Assembly: GCA_002377245.1 (NCBI GenBank)
Contig: DFPL01000147.1
Span: 1 to 17,820 of the forward strand
DNA: 17,820 nt
Reading direction: 5' to 3'
Source: Enterobacteriaceae bacterium UBA3516
Lineage (GTDB): Bacteria > Pseudomonadota > Gammaproteobacteria > Enterobacterales > Enterobacteriaceae
In this document: piece after piece, positions 1-6,475 of the stretch
How the letters are laid out: the number at the start of each line of letters is the position of its first letter
Numbering within the stretch: the stretch's first letter is position 1
Made by a program: the position numbers and the translations under genes
Notes under the pieces: generated by a model
What the model was told of the DNA's origin: nothing
Seen by the model: only the letters and a program-made list of their open reading frames with translations
The model's database searches: none

Positions 1-6
1 TCCTGA
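1..6 (+). CDS. fliO: 3' end of fliO (partial, inferred)
   Basis: Only a serine codon and a TGA stop (4-6) are visible. The TGA overlaps the fliP ATG by one base (TGATG), the usual arrangement of translationally coupled genes in the fliLMNOPQR operon. The name rests on conserved gene order, because almost no protein is visible. FliO is the assembly factor for the FliP ring. Confidence 0.35.
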   Translation, partial: S

Positions 7-743
7 TGCGCCGTTTGTTACCTTTTGCGCTGGCCGGATTATGGCTTGCTGCACCTGCCGCATTTGCTCAGCTCCCGGGCCTGGTCAGTCAACCGCTCGC
101 GGGCGGAGGCCAGACCTGGTCTTTGGCGGTGCAGACGCTAGTCTTTATTACCTCGCTGACCTCCCTGCCTGCCATTCTGCTGATGATGACCAGTTTCACC
201 CGCATTATCATCGTGTTTGGTTTGCTGCGAAATGCGTTAGGTACGCCGTCCGCACCGCCAAACCAGGTGCTGCTCGGACTGGCGTTGTTTCTGACCTTTT
301 TTATTATGTCCCCGGTCATCGATAAAATTTACACCGAGGCCTATCAGCCGTTTACCGAAAGCAAGATTTCGGTCGATGTGGCGCTGGAACGCGGGGCTCA
401 ACCGCTGCGTGAATTCATGATGCGCCAGACGCGTGAAGCCGACCTGGCGCTGTTTGCCCGACTGGCGAACAGCCCACCGATTCAGGGACCTGAAGCCGTG
501 CCTATGCGCATACTGTTACCGGCTTACGTCACCAGTGAACTGAAAACGGCGTTCCAGATAGGGTTTACGATTTTCATTCCGTTCCTGATTATTGATCTGG
601 TGATTGCCAGCGTGCTGATGGCGCTGGGGATGATGATGGTGCCGCCGGCAACCATTGCCCTTCCCTTCAAACTGATGCTGTTTGTGCTGGTCGACGGATG
701 GCAGCTGCTGGTCGGTTCGCTGGCCCAAAGCTTTTACAGTTAG
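6..743 (+). CDS. fliP: Flagellar type III export gate protein FliP
   Basis: FliP is the five-subunit core ring of the flagellar protein-export gate in the inner membrane. With FliQ and FliR it forms the helical channel through which rod, hook and filament subunits leave the cytoplasm. The 245-aa product has the length of E. coli FliP and near-identical blocks such as TSFTRIIIVFGLLRNALGTP and the C-terminal MALGMMMVPPATIALPFK. A cleavable signal peptide is expected at residues 1-21 (ends AFA before QL), which is typical of FliP. Hydrophobic segments lie near 45-70, 90-110, 185-210 and 215-240, with a polar periplasmic domain between the second and third. The start is fixed by the TGATG overlap with the preceding stop. 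fliQ follows after 9 bases. No truncation is seen. Confidence 0.97.
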   Translation: MRRLLPFALAGLWLAAPAAFAQLPGLVSQPLAGGGQTWSLAVQTLVFITSLTSLPAILLMMTSFTRIIIVFGLLRNALGTPSAPPNQVLLGLALFLTFFIMSPVIDKIYTEAYQPFTESKISVDVALERGAQPLREFMMRQTREADLALFARLANSPPIQGPEAVPMRILLPAYVTSELKTAFQIGFTIFIPFLIIDLVIASVLMALGMMMVPPATIALPFKLMLFVLVDGWQLLVGSLAQSFYS

Positions 744-752
744 GAGTGAACA

Positions 753-1022
753 ATGACACCTGAATCGGTGATGATGATGGGTACCGAGGCCATGAAAGTG
801 GCCCTCGCGCTCGCTGCCCCACTCCTGCTCATTGCATTGGTTACCGGTCTTATCATCAGTATCTTGCAGGCTGCGACGCAGATTAACGAAATGACCCTGT
901 CGTTCATCCCGAAAATCATCGCGGTTTTCGTTGCGATTATTGTCGCCGGCCCGTGGATGCTCAATCTGCTGCTGGATTATATGCGCTCGTTGTTCACCAA
1001 CCTGCCCTATATCATCGGATAA
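753..1022 (+). CDS. fliQ: Flagellar export gate protein FliQ
   Basis: This 89-aa inner-membrane protein has two hydrophobic helices (about residues 15-38 and 50-75) around a short polar loop carrying the conserved QINEMTLSFIPK. Four FliQ subunits pack around the FliP5-FliR1 core of the export gate. Length and sequence match E. coli FliQ. A GGAG ribosome site lies 7 bases before the ATG, overlapping the end of fliP. fliR begins 6 bases after the stop. It is expected to be transcribed only as part of the fliL operon, and no internal promoter was seen. Confidence 0.97.
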   Translation: MTPESVMMMGTEAMKVALALAAPLLLIALVTGLIISILQAATQINEMTLSFIPKIIAVFVAIIVAGPWMLNLLLDYMRSLFTNLPYIIG

Positions 1023-1028
1023 GCGACG

Positions 1029-1823
1029 ATGTTGCAGGTCTCCAGCGATCAATGGCTTGCCTGGCTGAGCATGTATTTTTGGCCCTTTATCCGCATTATG
1101 GCGCTGATCATGACCGCGCCTATTCTCAGTGAGCGTAGCATTCCAAAGCGGGTAAAAGTGGGGCTGGGACTGATGATTACCTTTATCGTCGCCCCTACGC
1201 TGCCTGCCAACGATACCACTATCTTTTCTGCAAGCGCCGTGTGGATGATATTTCAGCAGCTGCTTATCGGTATTGCGCTGGGCTTTACGATGCAGTTTGC
1301 TTTTGCCGCTATACGTACAGCGGGTGAGCTGATTGGCTTGTCTATGGGGCTGTCGTTTGCCACCTTTGTTGACCCCACAAACCACCTTAATATGCCCGTT
1401 CTGGCGCGTCTGGTGGATATGTTAGTGTTATTACTGTTTATGACCTTTAACGGTCATCTGTGGCTGATTTCGATGCTGGTGGATACCTTCCATACGCTCC
1501 CGATTGGCGGCGATCCGATTAACAGCAATGCCTTTTTGGCATTAACGCGCGCGGCAGGGATGATTTTCCTCAACGGTCTTATGCTCGCACTGCCGGTGAT
1601 TACCCTTCTTCTCACCGCTAACCTTGCGCTGGGATTACTCAATCGAATGGCACCCCAGCTGTCGGTTTTCGTCATCGGTTTTCCCATCACGTTGAGCGTC
1701 GGCATGTTGTTAATGATGCTCATGATGCCGCTGATTGCGCCCTTCGCTGAGCGTTTATTTGGCGAAATATTCAATCTCTTAGCAGATATTATCAGTGAGC
1801 TGCCACGAAATAATATTCCATAA
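1029..1823 (+). CDS. fliR: Flagellar export gate protein FliR
   Basis: FliR is the single-copy subunit that closes the FliP ring and contacts FlhB in the flagellar export gate. The 264-aa product matches E. coli FliR (about 261 aa) over its full length. Conserved stretches include APILSERSIPKRVK, LIGIALGFTMQFAFAAIRTAGE and LLNRMAPQLSVFVIGFP. At least five hydrophobic membrane segments are visible. It is the last gene of the operon. No intrinsic terminator was found directly after it, and an RcsAB-type operator starts 17 bases past the stop, so the control region of rcsA abuts fliR. Confidence 0.97.
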   Translation: MLQVSSDQWLAWLSMYFWPFIRIMALIMTAPILSERSIPKRVKVGLGLMITFIVAPTLPANDTTIFSASAVWMIFQQLLIGIALGFTMQFAFAAIRTAGELIGLSMGLSFATFVDPTNHLNMPVLARLVDMLVLLLFMTFNGHLWLISMLVDTFHTLPIGGDPINSNAFLALTRAAGMIFLNGLMLALPVITLLLTANLALGLLNRMAPQLSVFVIGFPITLSVGMLLMMLMMPLIAPFAERLFGEIFNLLADIISELPRNNIP

Positions 1824-1840
1824 ACATCGAGGGGTCTTCT

Positions 1841-1855
1841 TGAGGATAATCCTAA
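1841..1855 (+). promoter_or_regulatory. RcsAB box upstream of rcsA
   Basis: TGAGGATAATCCTAA is a near-perfect dyad (AGGAT/ATCCT) matching the RcsAB heterodimer consensus (TAAGAAT-ATTCTTA type). It lies about 240 bases before the rcsA start. RcsA is known to activate its own gene through such a box together with RcsB, so position and sequence agree. Binding here is inferred. Confidence 0.75.
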
Positions 1856-1942
1856 AATGAAATTCCGTTAATACCCTCCACGATATACCCAGCGCGGTTT
1901 AATTGTTTTTATCACTCTCACATAACATAAGATTTACTTTAC

Positions 1943-1970
1943 TTTGAGATGATTCCTGGCAAATTATACG
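1943..1970 (+). promoter_or_regulatory. Candidate rcsA promoter
   Basis: TTTGAG (1943-1948) and TATACG (1965-1970) with a 16-base spacer form a weak sigma-70-like promoter in the AT-rich fliR-rcsA gap. A second -10-like sequence, TTTAAT (1898-1903), lies closer to the RcsAB box and is an alternative start. The region further down holds a short dyad, CAGAG-AC-CTCTG (2044-2055). The start site cannot be settled from sequence. Confidence 0.3.
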
Positions 1971-2096
1971 TAACTTTACGGGATAGTGGTTTCGCCTGAG
2001 GTCTACATCCTGCTCATTGTTATTACTTTTTTGTCTGGTGGTTCAGAGACCTCTGGCGAGGGTGAATTATCGTTATGCATTGAGTGAGGGTATGCC

Positions 2097-2720
2097 ATGT
2101 CAACGATTATCATGGATATATGCAGTTATACCCGCCTGGGACTAACGGGTTATCTGGCGAGTCGGGGGGTTAAAAAGCGAGAAATCAACGACGTAACGAC
2201 CGTTGAAGAACTCGAATCTGTTTGTGCAACGCTACAGCCATCGGTGGTGTTTATTAATGAGGACTGCTTCATTCATGACCCCGTAAGCAGCCAACACATT
2301 AAAGAAATCATTAATCAGCATCCTCGTACTTTATTTATCGTTTTTATGGCAATAGCAAACATCCACTTTGATGAATATCTGTTAGTCAGAAAAAACTTAT
2401 TGATAAGTTCTAAATCTATTAAGCCTGAGTCGCTGGATGTTTTCCTGGCGGATTATCTCAGTAAAGAAAAGAAGAACATCGGCCTTGGCAATTTACCCAC
2501 GCTATCATTAAGCCGCACTGAATCAAGTATGCTTAAAATGTGGATGTCAGGTCAGGACACGATACAAATCTCAGACCAGATGAATATTAAAGCTAAAACG
2601 GTATCATCACATAAGGGAAATATTAAAAGAAAAATTAAAACGCATAATAAGCAAGTGATCTATCACGTGGTACGACTGACTGATAATGTAACCAGCGGTA
2701 TTTTTGTGAACATGCGTTAA
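2097..2720 (+). CDS. rcsA: Capsule synthesis co-regulator RcsA (LuxR-type)
   Basis: RcsA is an unstable, Lon-degraded auxiliary regulator that pairs with RcsB. The pair binds RcsAB boxes to switch on colanic acid capsule genes and repress the flagellar master operon flhDC. The 207-aa product equals the E. coli length. The C-terminal LuxR-type helix-turn-helix (about residues 137-197) is almost unchanged, including QISDQMNIKAKTVSSHKGNI. The N-terminal half is a degenerate receiver-like domain and more divergent (residues 48-62 and 116-132). A GAGGG ribosome site lies 6 bases before the ATG. The RcsAB box at 1841-1855 suggests autoactivation. Its placement after the flagellar fliR gene is the normal enterobacterial order. 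Confidence 0.97.
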   Translation: MSTIIMDICSYTRLGLTGYLASRGVKKREINDVTTVEELESVCATLQPSVVFINEDCFIHDPVSSQHIKEIINQHPRTLFIVFMAIANIHFDEYLLVRKNLLISSKSIKPESLDVFLADYLSKEKKNIGLGNLPTLSLSRTESSMLKMWMSGQDTIQISDQMNIKAKTVSSHKGNIKRKIKTHNKQVIYHVVRLTDNVTSGIFVNMR

Positions 2721-2755
2721 CGTTAACGCTTCACCCTCCTGTTCAGGAGGGCGAA
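2714..2755. repeat. Palindrome and hairpin between rcsA and dsrB
   Basis: GCGTTAACGTTAACGC (2714-2729) is a perfect 16-base palindrome containing the rcsA stop codon. It is followed by the inverted repeat CCCTCCT-GTTC-AGGAGGG (2734-2751), whose stem can extend to TTC/GAA with one mismatch. The run of A at 2754-2759 lies on the wrong side to give a U tract in either direction: rightward transcripts meet A residues, and leftward transcripts meet the U run before the hairpin. It probably ends or protects the convergent rcsA and dsrB transcripts without being a classical intrinsic terminator. Confidence 0.6.
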
Positions 2756-2759
2756 AAAA

Positions 2760-2948
2760 CTATTCGACCTTTTCAACAAAAACCCCGTCCGGGTGGTCTT
2801 TCTCATTGAAGAACCAAATTCCGAGCGGGTAATCATCAAGCGAAACCAGATACATGGTTCCTTCACTGAACTCTTCTATTGCCAGCACCATACCAGGGCG
2901 GCGTGGACCACCGTCCGTTTTGACCGTGACACGATCATTAACCTTCAT
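2760..2948 (-). CDS. dsrB: Small protein DsrB
   Basis: This 62-aa protein of unknown molecular function closely matches E. coli DsrB; the shared core is VNDRVTVKTDGGPRRPGMVL and LVSLDDYPLGIWFFNE. The dense beta-strand pattern suggests a small barrel. I chose the ATG at 2948 over an in-frame start 15 codons upstream: it has AGGAGG at 2954-2960 just before it and gives the family length. In E. coli the gene is under RpoS and H-NS control, and a sigma-S-like -10 (2975-2981) lies upstream here. It converges on rcsA and diverges from yodD. Confidence 0.93.
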   Translation of the reverse strand: MKVNDRVTVKTDGGPRRPGMVLAIEEFSEGTMYLVSLDDYPLGIWFFNEKDHPDGVFVEKVE

Positions 2949-2974
2949 ACACATCCTCCTGTCGCATTTGTGCC

Positions 2975-2981
2975 AGTGTAG
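2975..2981 (-). promoter_or_regulatory. Candidate sigma-S-type -10 for dsrB
   Basis: The minus strand reads CTACACT, one base from the sigma-S-preferred CTATACT, 26 bases before the dsrB ATG. No convincing -35 is present, as is common for RpoS promoters. RpoS dependence of dsrB is known in E. coli; assignment of this site is inferred. Confidence 0.4.
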
Positions 2982-3038
2982 AACAATTCTCATTATCTGG
3001 CAGCGTCAACGCGTTCAGCTGTCGATTTTTTCTACCGA

Positions 3039-3048
3039 CTATACTTAA
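3039..3048 (+). promoter_or_regulatory. Candidate sigma-S-type promoter of yodD
   Basis: CTATACTTAA at 3039-3048 is a full match to the extended sigma-S -10 (C before TATACT, then TTAA). It sits 28 bases before the yodD ATG, and no good -35 is present. The match is very strong; use in the cell is inferred. Confidence 0.55.
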
Positions 3049-3076
3049 CGCTGGCCTGGTCATTGAGGTAAAGGTG

Positions 3077-3307
3077 ATGAAGACAGCCAAAGAGTTCAGC
3101 GATACCGCAAAACGTGACGTCAATGTCGATGTGGATGCCCTGCTGGCTGCAATTAATGAAGTTAGCGAGAGCCGTATCCAACGGGTACAAGACGATGAGG
3201 GACAACGCGTCAGCGTCGATGGGCGGGAATATCACACCTGGCGTGAGCTGGCAGAAGCCTTCGAGCTTGATGTTCATGACTTCAGCATCAGTGAGATAAA
3301 TCGCTGA
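3077..3307 (+). CDS. yodD: Small stress-associated protein YodD
   Basis: The 76-aa acidic soluble protein resembles E. coli YodD (about 75 aa), with conserved MKTAKE, SVDGREYHTWRELAEAFELD and a final NR. The function is unknown; in E. coli the gene is reported to respond to peroxide, metal and acid stress. The frame also offers a GTG one codon earlier, but the ATG at 3077 matches the family start and has GAGG (3065-3068) upstream. The C-terminal half (SVDGREYHTWRELAEAF) looks like a small helical DNA- or protein-binding fold, which I cannot confirm. The stop lies just beyond the DsrA terminator of the opposite strand. Confidence 0.93.
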   Translation: MKTAKEFSDTAKRDVNVDVDALLAAINEVSESRIQRVQDDEGQRVSVDGREYHTWRELAEAFELDVHDFSISEINR

Positions 3308-3310
3308 CAG

Positions 3311-3398
3311 AAAAAATCCCGGTCATGGAATGACCGGGATGAAGCTTGCTTTCGCAAGAAGCACTTAAAAATTCGTTACATCAGGGAATCTGATGTAG
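3311..3398 (-). ncRNA. dsrA: Hfq-dependent small RNA DsrA
   Basis: The minus strand has the DsrA layout. Stem-loop 1 is ACATCAG-ATTCC-CTGATGT (3378-3396). Next come the single-stranded AACGAATTTTTAAGTGCTTC that pairs with the rpoS leader, and a second stem TTGC-GAAA-GCAA that precedes the hns-pairing region. A terminator stem (ATCCCGGTCA / TGACCGGGAT, 3316-3340) followed by T residues closes it. In E. coli, DsrA with Hfq opens the rpoS leader to raise RpoS and blocks hns translation, indirectly raising rcsA expression. The position between yodD and mpgP is the E. coli one. The 5' end is placed 6-7 bases after the -10 and may be off by a few bases. Confidence 0.95.
3312..3341 (-). terminator. 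Intrinsic terminator of DsrA
   Basis: A 10-bp perfect stem (3316-3325 with 3331-3340, 5-base loop) is followed on the minus strand by five or six T residues. It forms the 3' end of DsrA. Confidence 0.9.
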
Positions 3399-3403
3399 CC
3401 CGC

Positions 3404-3432
3404 ACTGTATCTGCAAACATTTTGCATGACAA
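3404..3432 (-). promoter_or_regulatory. dsrA promoter
   Basis: On the minus strand, TTGTCA (3432-3427), a 17-base spacer and TACAGT (3409-3404) end 6-7 bases before the predicted DsrA 5' end. This is a good sigma-70 arrangement. Confidence 0.75.
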
Positions 3433-3611
3433 GGATATATTGGCGGGCACAATAGTTAGTTTTGAAATATTTTTCAGGCACATAATTACGCAACCCAATA
3501 CTGGCGCGCCCCTTACCCGTTTCCTTGTTATCGCGTGCGTCACTTCATCGTGCTTAATTGAGATTTGTCTTAGCAATGAATGCCAGGCCAATAACAAATA
3601 CAGGAGTTTTT

Positions 3612-4439
3612 ATGCCCACACTGAATGATGCGCTGCTGGTCTTTTCTGATATCGATGGCACGCTCATGGACAGCCATACCGGTGAATGGCAGGCTGCCGC
3701 CCCATGGCTTGCACGCCTGCGCGAGCACGCTATCCCTCTAATCCTTTGCAGCAGTAAAACAGCGGCTGAGATGCTGGCTATCCAGCGAATTCTGGGGGTA
3801 GAGGGACTACCTTTTATTGCCGAAAACGGGGCGGTGATTCAACTTGATGTTAACTGGCAGGACAGCGCCGGTTATCCGCGCATTATCCAGGGATCGTCCC
3901 ACGACGAGATTTTCAGCGTGCTCGAACAGCTGCGCCAACGGGACGGCTATAAATTTACGGCTTTTAGCGAACTTGATGAACATGTACTTGCCGACGTTAC
4001 CGGTCTTCCCCCTGCTCAGGCGAGCCTGGCACGCCTTCAGGAGGCTTCAGAAACGATTATCTGGCGTGACAGTGATGAACGGATGGCAGCCTTCAACACG
4101 GCGCTGGCAAGCCTTGGGTTACGTTTCGTGCAAGGGGCACGATTCTGGCACGTGCTGGATGAACGTGCCGGCAAAGATCAGGCAGTGAACTGGTTGACGC
4201 GCCAGTATCATCATCATGACAACAAAACCTTTATCACGCTTGGGCTGGGTGATGGCCCCAACGACGCGCCGCTACTGGACAACGTTGATTTTGCTATCGT
4301 GGTGAAGGGGCTTAACCGTCAGGGGATCTCACTACGTGATGACAGCCCCACGCGGGTTTTTCACACCACGCGTGAGGGTGCGGAAGGCTGGCGCGAGGGG
4401 TTGGATCATATGCTTGATTCAGGTTCCTCTTCATCCTGA
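3612..4439 (+). CDS. mpgP: HAD-family mannosyl-3-phosphoglycerate phosphatase homologue (YedP)
   Basis: A cytosolic HAD-superfamily phosphatase of 275 aa, similar in length and sequence to E. coli YedP (271 aa), which is annotated by homology as mannosyl-3-phosphoglycerate phosphatase. Visible motifs are the nucleophile motif DIDGT (D13, D15), motif II in LCSSKT (46-50), the motif III lysine in GKDQ (K188) and motif IV GDGPND (213-218). The large middle segment is a type C2 cap. No mannosyl-3-phosphoglycerate synthase gene is nearby, so the true substrate is uncertain. I chose the ATG at 3612 over an in-frame start 18 codons upstream because GGAG lies 5 bases before it. The last 34 bases overlap the end of convergent dgcQ. 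The C-terminal tail GSSSS is unlike the E. coli end. Confidence 0.9.
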   Translation: MPTLNDALLVFSDIDGTLMDSHTGEWQAAAPWLARLREHAIPLILCSSKTAAEMLAIQRILGVEGLPFIAENGAVIQLDVNWQDSAGYPRIIQGSSHDEIFSVLEQLRQRDGYKFTAFSELDEHVLADVTGLPPAQASLARLQEASETIIWRDSDERMAAFNTALASLGLRFVQGARFWHVLDERAGKDQAVNWLTRQYHHHDNKTFITLGLGDGPNDAPLLDNVDFAIVVKGLNRQGISLRDDSPTRVFHTTREGAEGWREGLDHMLDSGSSSS

Positions 4440-6121
4440 GCACAAATCTGATTTCGCCCTGCTCGTTTAGCCCGATATAACCGGCTGTCTGCAACGGATT
4501 GCAGATGCTGGAAATCGTAACTGCCGGTTTCTTGAGCGCTGCTTACGCCCAGCGAGCCGCTGATGCGGATGGTCTGGTTTTTCAGTACCAGAATCTCTTT
4601 ACCACCGATGCGGGCGCGAATGCGCTCAGCAACCTGTGCCGCTTCCACCAGCGTGCGTCCGGGTAGCAGGACGCAAAACTCCTCGCCCCCGACGCGCCCG
4701 GCAATATCCGGCTCCCGTATCGAGTTACCAATCAGGCGTGCAGCATGCGACAGCACTAAATCCCCCGCCTGATGACCATATTTATCATTGATACGCTTAA
4801 AGTGATCGAGATCGATCTGGATGACCGAGAAAGGCAACTGCTGGAGATGACATTCAGCGGAGAGGGCTTTTGCTCGTTCAAAGAGGGCGCCACGATTGGG
4901 CAATCGGGTGAGTGGATCGTACCACGCCTGCCACTTTAAGGTGTGCTGGAGGCGGTACATGTTATTGACCATCCTGCGGATAACGCCCCATGCGATCAGT
5001 ACCATGCAGGTGAACAACACCCATAACAGCGCTAAAGCAACGCTGATGTTCCCGAAATCCCCGTGTAACCCTTCCCGTAATGTGTGGACGCGCAGCATCA
5101 CCCCATCGAAATGTCTCAGCTTTTCCCAACTGACGAAACGGGTGCCCATGCGCATCCAGCCAGCCATCTCTTGCGCGATTGCCTGATTGAGTTGGCGGCG
5201 TTCTGCTGGTGTGAAAGCCTGCGTGCGATCTTCACTGGTCACCATGGTACTGGCCAGTAATGACCACTTGCTGTCATAAAGCTGGTATTCACCATCGGTC
5301 TCAGACTGTCGCGCTTCAATCAAAATTTGACGCAGCGAGGAAATGGAGAAGCTCATCGCCAGCACGCCATACCAATTATCCTGATAATCAAGCGGCACGC
5401 TGGCGGTGACGACAGCGTCACTGTCTGCGGGTTTATGTGCCTGATCGGTAAACCAGCGCACCCCACGCTGCGGGTTATCCCGTTCGCGTTGCTGAAGGAA
5501 CCACGCACGGGTCAACAACTGATAATAATCCCTGACAATATGGTCTTGCTGCTCAATCGGATGGGTTGAAATATAAAATCCGGCGCGTGAGACATACCAC
5601 GACTGACGCGGACGCATAACGGCAGTGGAGGCCAGTCGAAGGAGATAGCCCAGTTCAAGCGCCGCGGTGAGTTCGTTATGCAAGAGGTCATTATCCCGGC
5701 TGAGCAGCCGGGTCTGCCCGACAAAATAGTCAGACACGCCGTACAGCGGAAGAGTACGCCGATTATCCAGTGCTATTTGCCAGGCAGGCAAGGCGCGCTG
5801 ATGTTCAAACTGCCCCTGCACCTTGTGCAAAACTTCAAAGGCCAGCGGCGTTTGCAGCGCCCCCTGCATGCCATTGCGGAAAAAAAGTAAACGATCAACA
5901 CCCACCTGTAACTGCCTGTCCAGCACATTACTGACGTTATCCAGTGCGTTGCGTTGGTTCGCGATATAGGCATCCCGAAGAACCGCCACTTCACGCCAGG
6001 TCAGTACGGTTGAGCACACCATAACGATAATAAAGCAGAGATTAACCACCCCGCTGGGGTCGAACCATTTTTTTACCTTATCCAGCCGCAATGGGCTTTT
6101 TACGACGTTGTCCTGTCGCAC
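4406..6121 (-). CDS. dgcQ: Membrane diguanylate cyclase DgcQ (CHASE7-GGDEF)
   Basis: DgcQ (YedQ) makes cyclic di-GMP from two GTP and in E. coli and Salmonella contributes to cellulose and biofilm control. The 571-aa protein has one membrane helix near residues 26-44, a large periplasmic CHASE7-type sensor region, a second helix near 359-381, and a C-terminal GGDEF domain. The active-site motif is GGEEF (478-482), preceded at the correct five-residue distance by the inhibitory I-site RxxD (REPD, 469-472). It should therefore be catalytically active and product-inhibited. The start is a GTG with AGGGAG 5 bases upstream (6127-6132). Its 3' end overlaps mpgP tail to tail. Confidence 0.95.
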   Translation of the reverse strand: MRQDNVVKSPLRLDKVKKWFDPSGVVNLCFIIVMVCSTVLTWREVAVLRDAYIANQRNALDNVSNVLDRQLQVGVDRLLFFRNGMQGALQTPLAFEVLHKVQGQFEHQRALPAWQIALDNRRTLPLYGVSDYFVGQTRLLSRDNDLLHNELTAALELGYLLRLASTAVMRPRQSWYVSRAGFYISTHPIEQQDHIVRDYYQLLTRAWFLQQRERDNPQRGVRWFTDQAHKPADSDAVVTASVPLDYQDNWYGVLAMSFSISSLRQILIEARQSETDGEYQLYDSKWSLLASTMVTSEDRTQAFTPAERRQLNQAIAQEMAGWMRMGTRFVSWEKLRHFDGVMLRVHTLREGLHGDFGNISVALALLWVLFTCMVLIAWGVIRRMVNNMYRLQHTLKWQAWYDPLTRLPNRGALFERAKALSAECHLQQLPFSVIQIDLDHFKRINDKYGHQAGDLVLSHAARLIGNSIREPDIAGRVGGEEFCVLLPGRTLVEAAQVAERIRARIGGKEILVLKNQTIRISGSLGVSSAQETGSYDFQHLQSVADSRLYRAKRAGRNQICAQDEEEPESSI

Positions 6122-6183
6122 GGTGACTCCCTGAATAAATGAAATAATCGATCACGGTGGCCGGACGAAATGTGAATACAAAT

Positions 6184-6208
6184 GAAAACGCCCGGGCATG
6201 CCGGGCGC
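6184..6208 (-). terminator. Intrinsic terminator downstream of yodC
   Basis: CGCCCGG (6189-6195) and CCGGGCG (6201-6207) form a GC-rich 7-bp stem with a 5-base loop, followed on the minus strand by TTTTC. It separates the yodC transcript from dgcQ. Confidence 0.75.
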
Positions 6209-6216
6209 TTATATGG

Positions 6217-6399
6217 CTATGCCTCTTCGTAAGCATGACACCGGTTTCCGGGAACTAACTCTTCCTCCCGAAAGGCTTCACGCTTGACGCCATAACCGTC
6301 ATACCAGCGACATTCCACCATGCCACTGGCATACCCGGTCACAATCATGCAGGGACCGCCGCTTTTCACTTTAACTTCATCACTGACCAAAAAGACCAT
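6217..6399 (-). CDS. yodC: Small protein YodC (DUF2158)
   Basis: The 60-aa protein has exactly the length of E. coli YodC. Conserved stretches are SGMVECRWYDGYGVKREAF and EEELVPG. It belongs to the DUF2158 group of small, probably barrel-like proteins with no known function. GGAGG lies 5 bases before the ATG. A terminator follows at 6184-6208, so it is probably transcribed alone. A short inverted repeat (6418-6434, GGTGAA/TTCACC) lies about 20 bases upstream in its leader. Confidence 0.92.
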   Translation of the reverse strand: MVFLVSDEVKVKSGGPCMIVTGYASGMVECRWYDGYGVKREAFREEELVPGNRCHAYEEA

Positions 6400-6475
6400 T
6401 ATTGCCTCCGGTATCAGGGTGAACCGTTTTCACCTTAGACGAAATTGAGGTGCTTTGCGTAACCGCGCTCCCCTT

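Noticed and set aside
516..1385. Long minus-strand open frame (289 codons) across fliP, fliQ and fliR
   Set aside because: It lies wholly antisense to three clearly conserved genes, and its product is rich in H, Q, R and N with no recognisable domain: a shadow frame.
2734..2760. Hairpin after rcsA as a classical intrinsic terminator
   Set aside because: The A run lies after the stem on the plus strand, so neither direction has a U tract following the hairpin.
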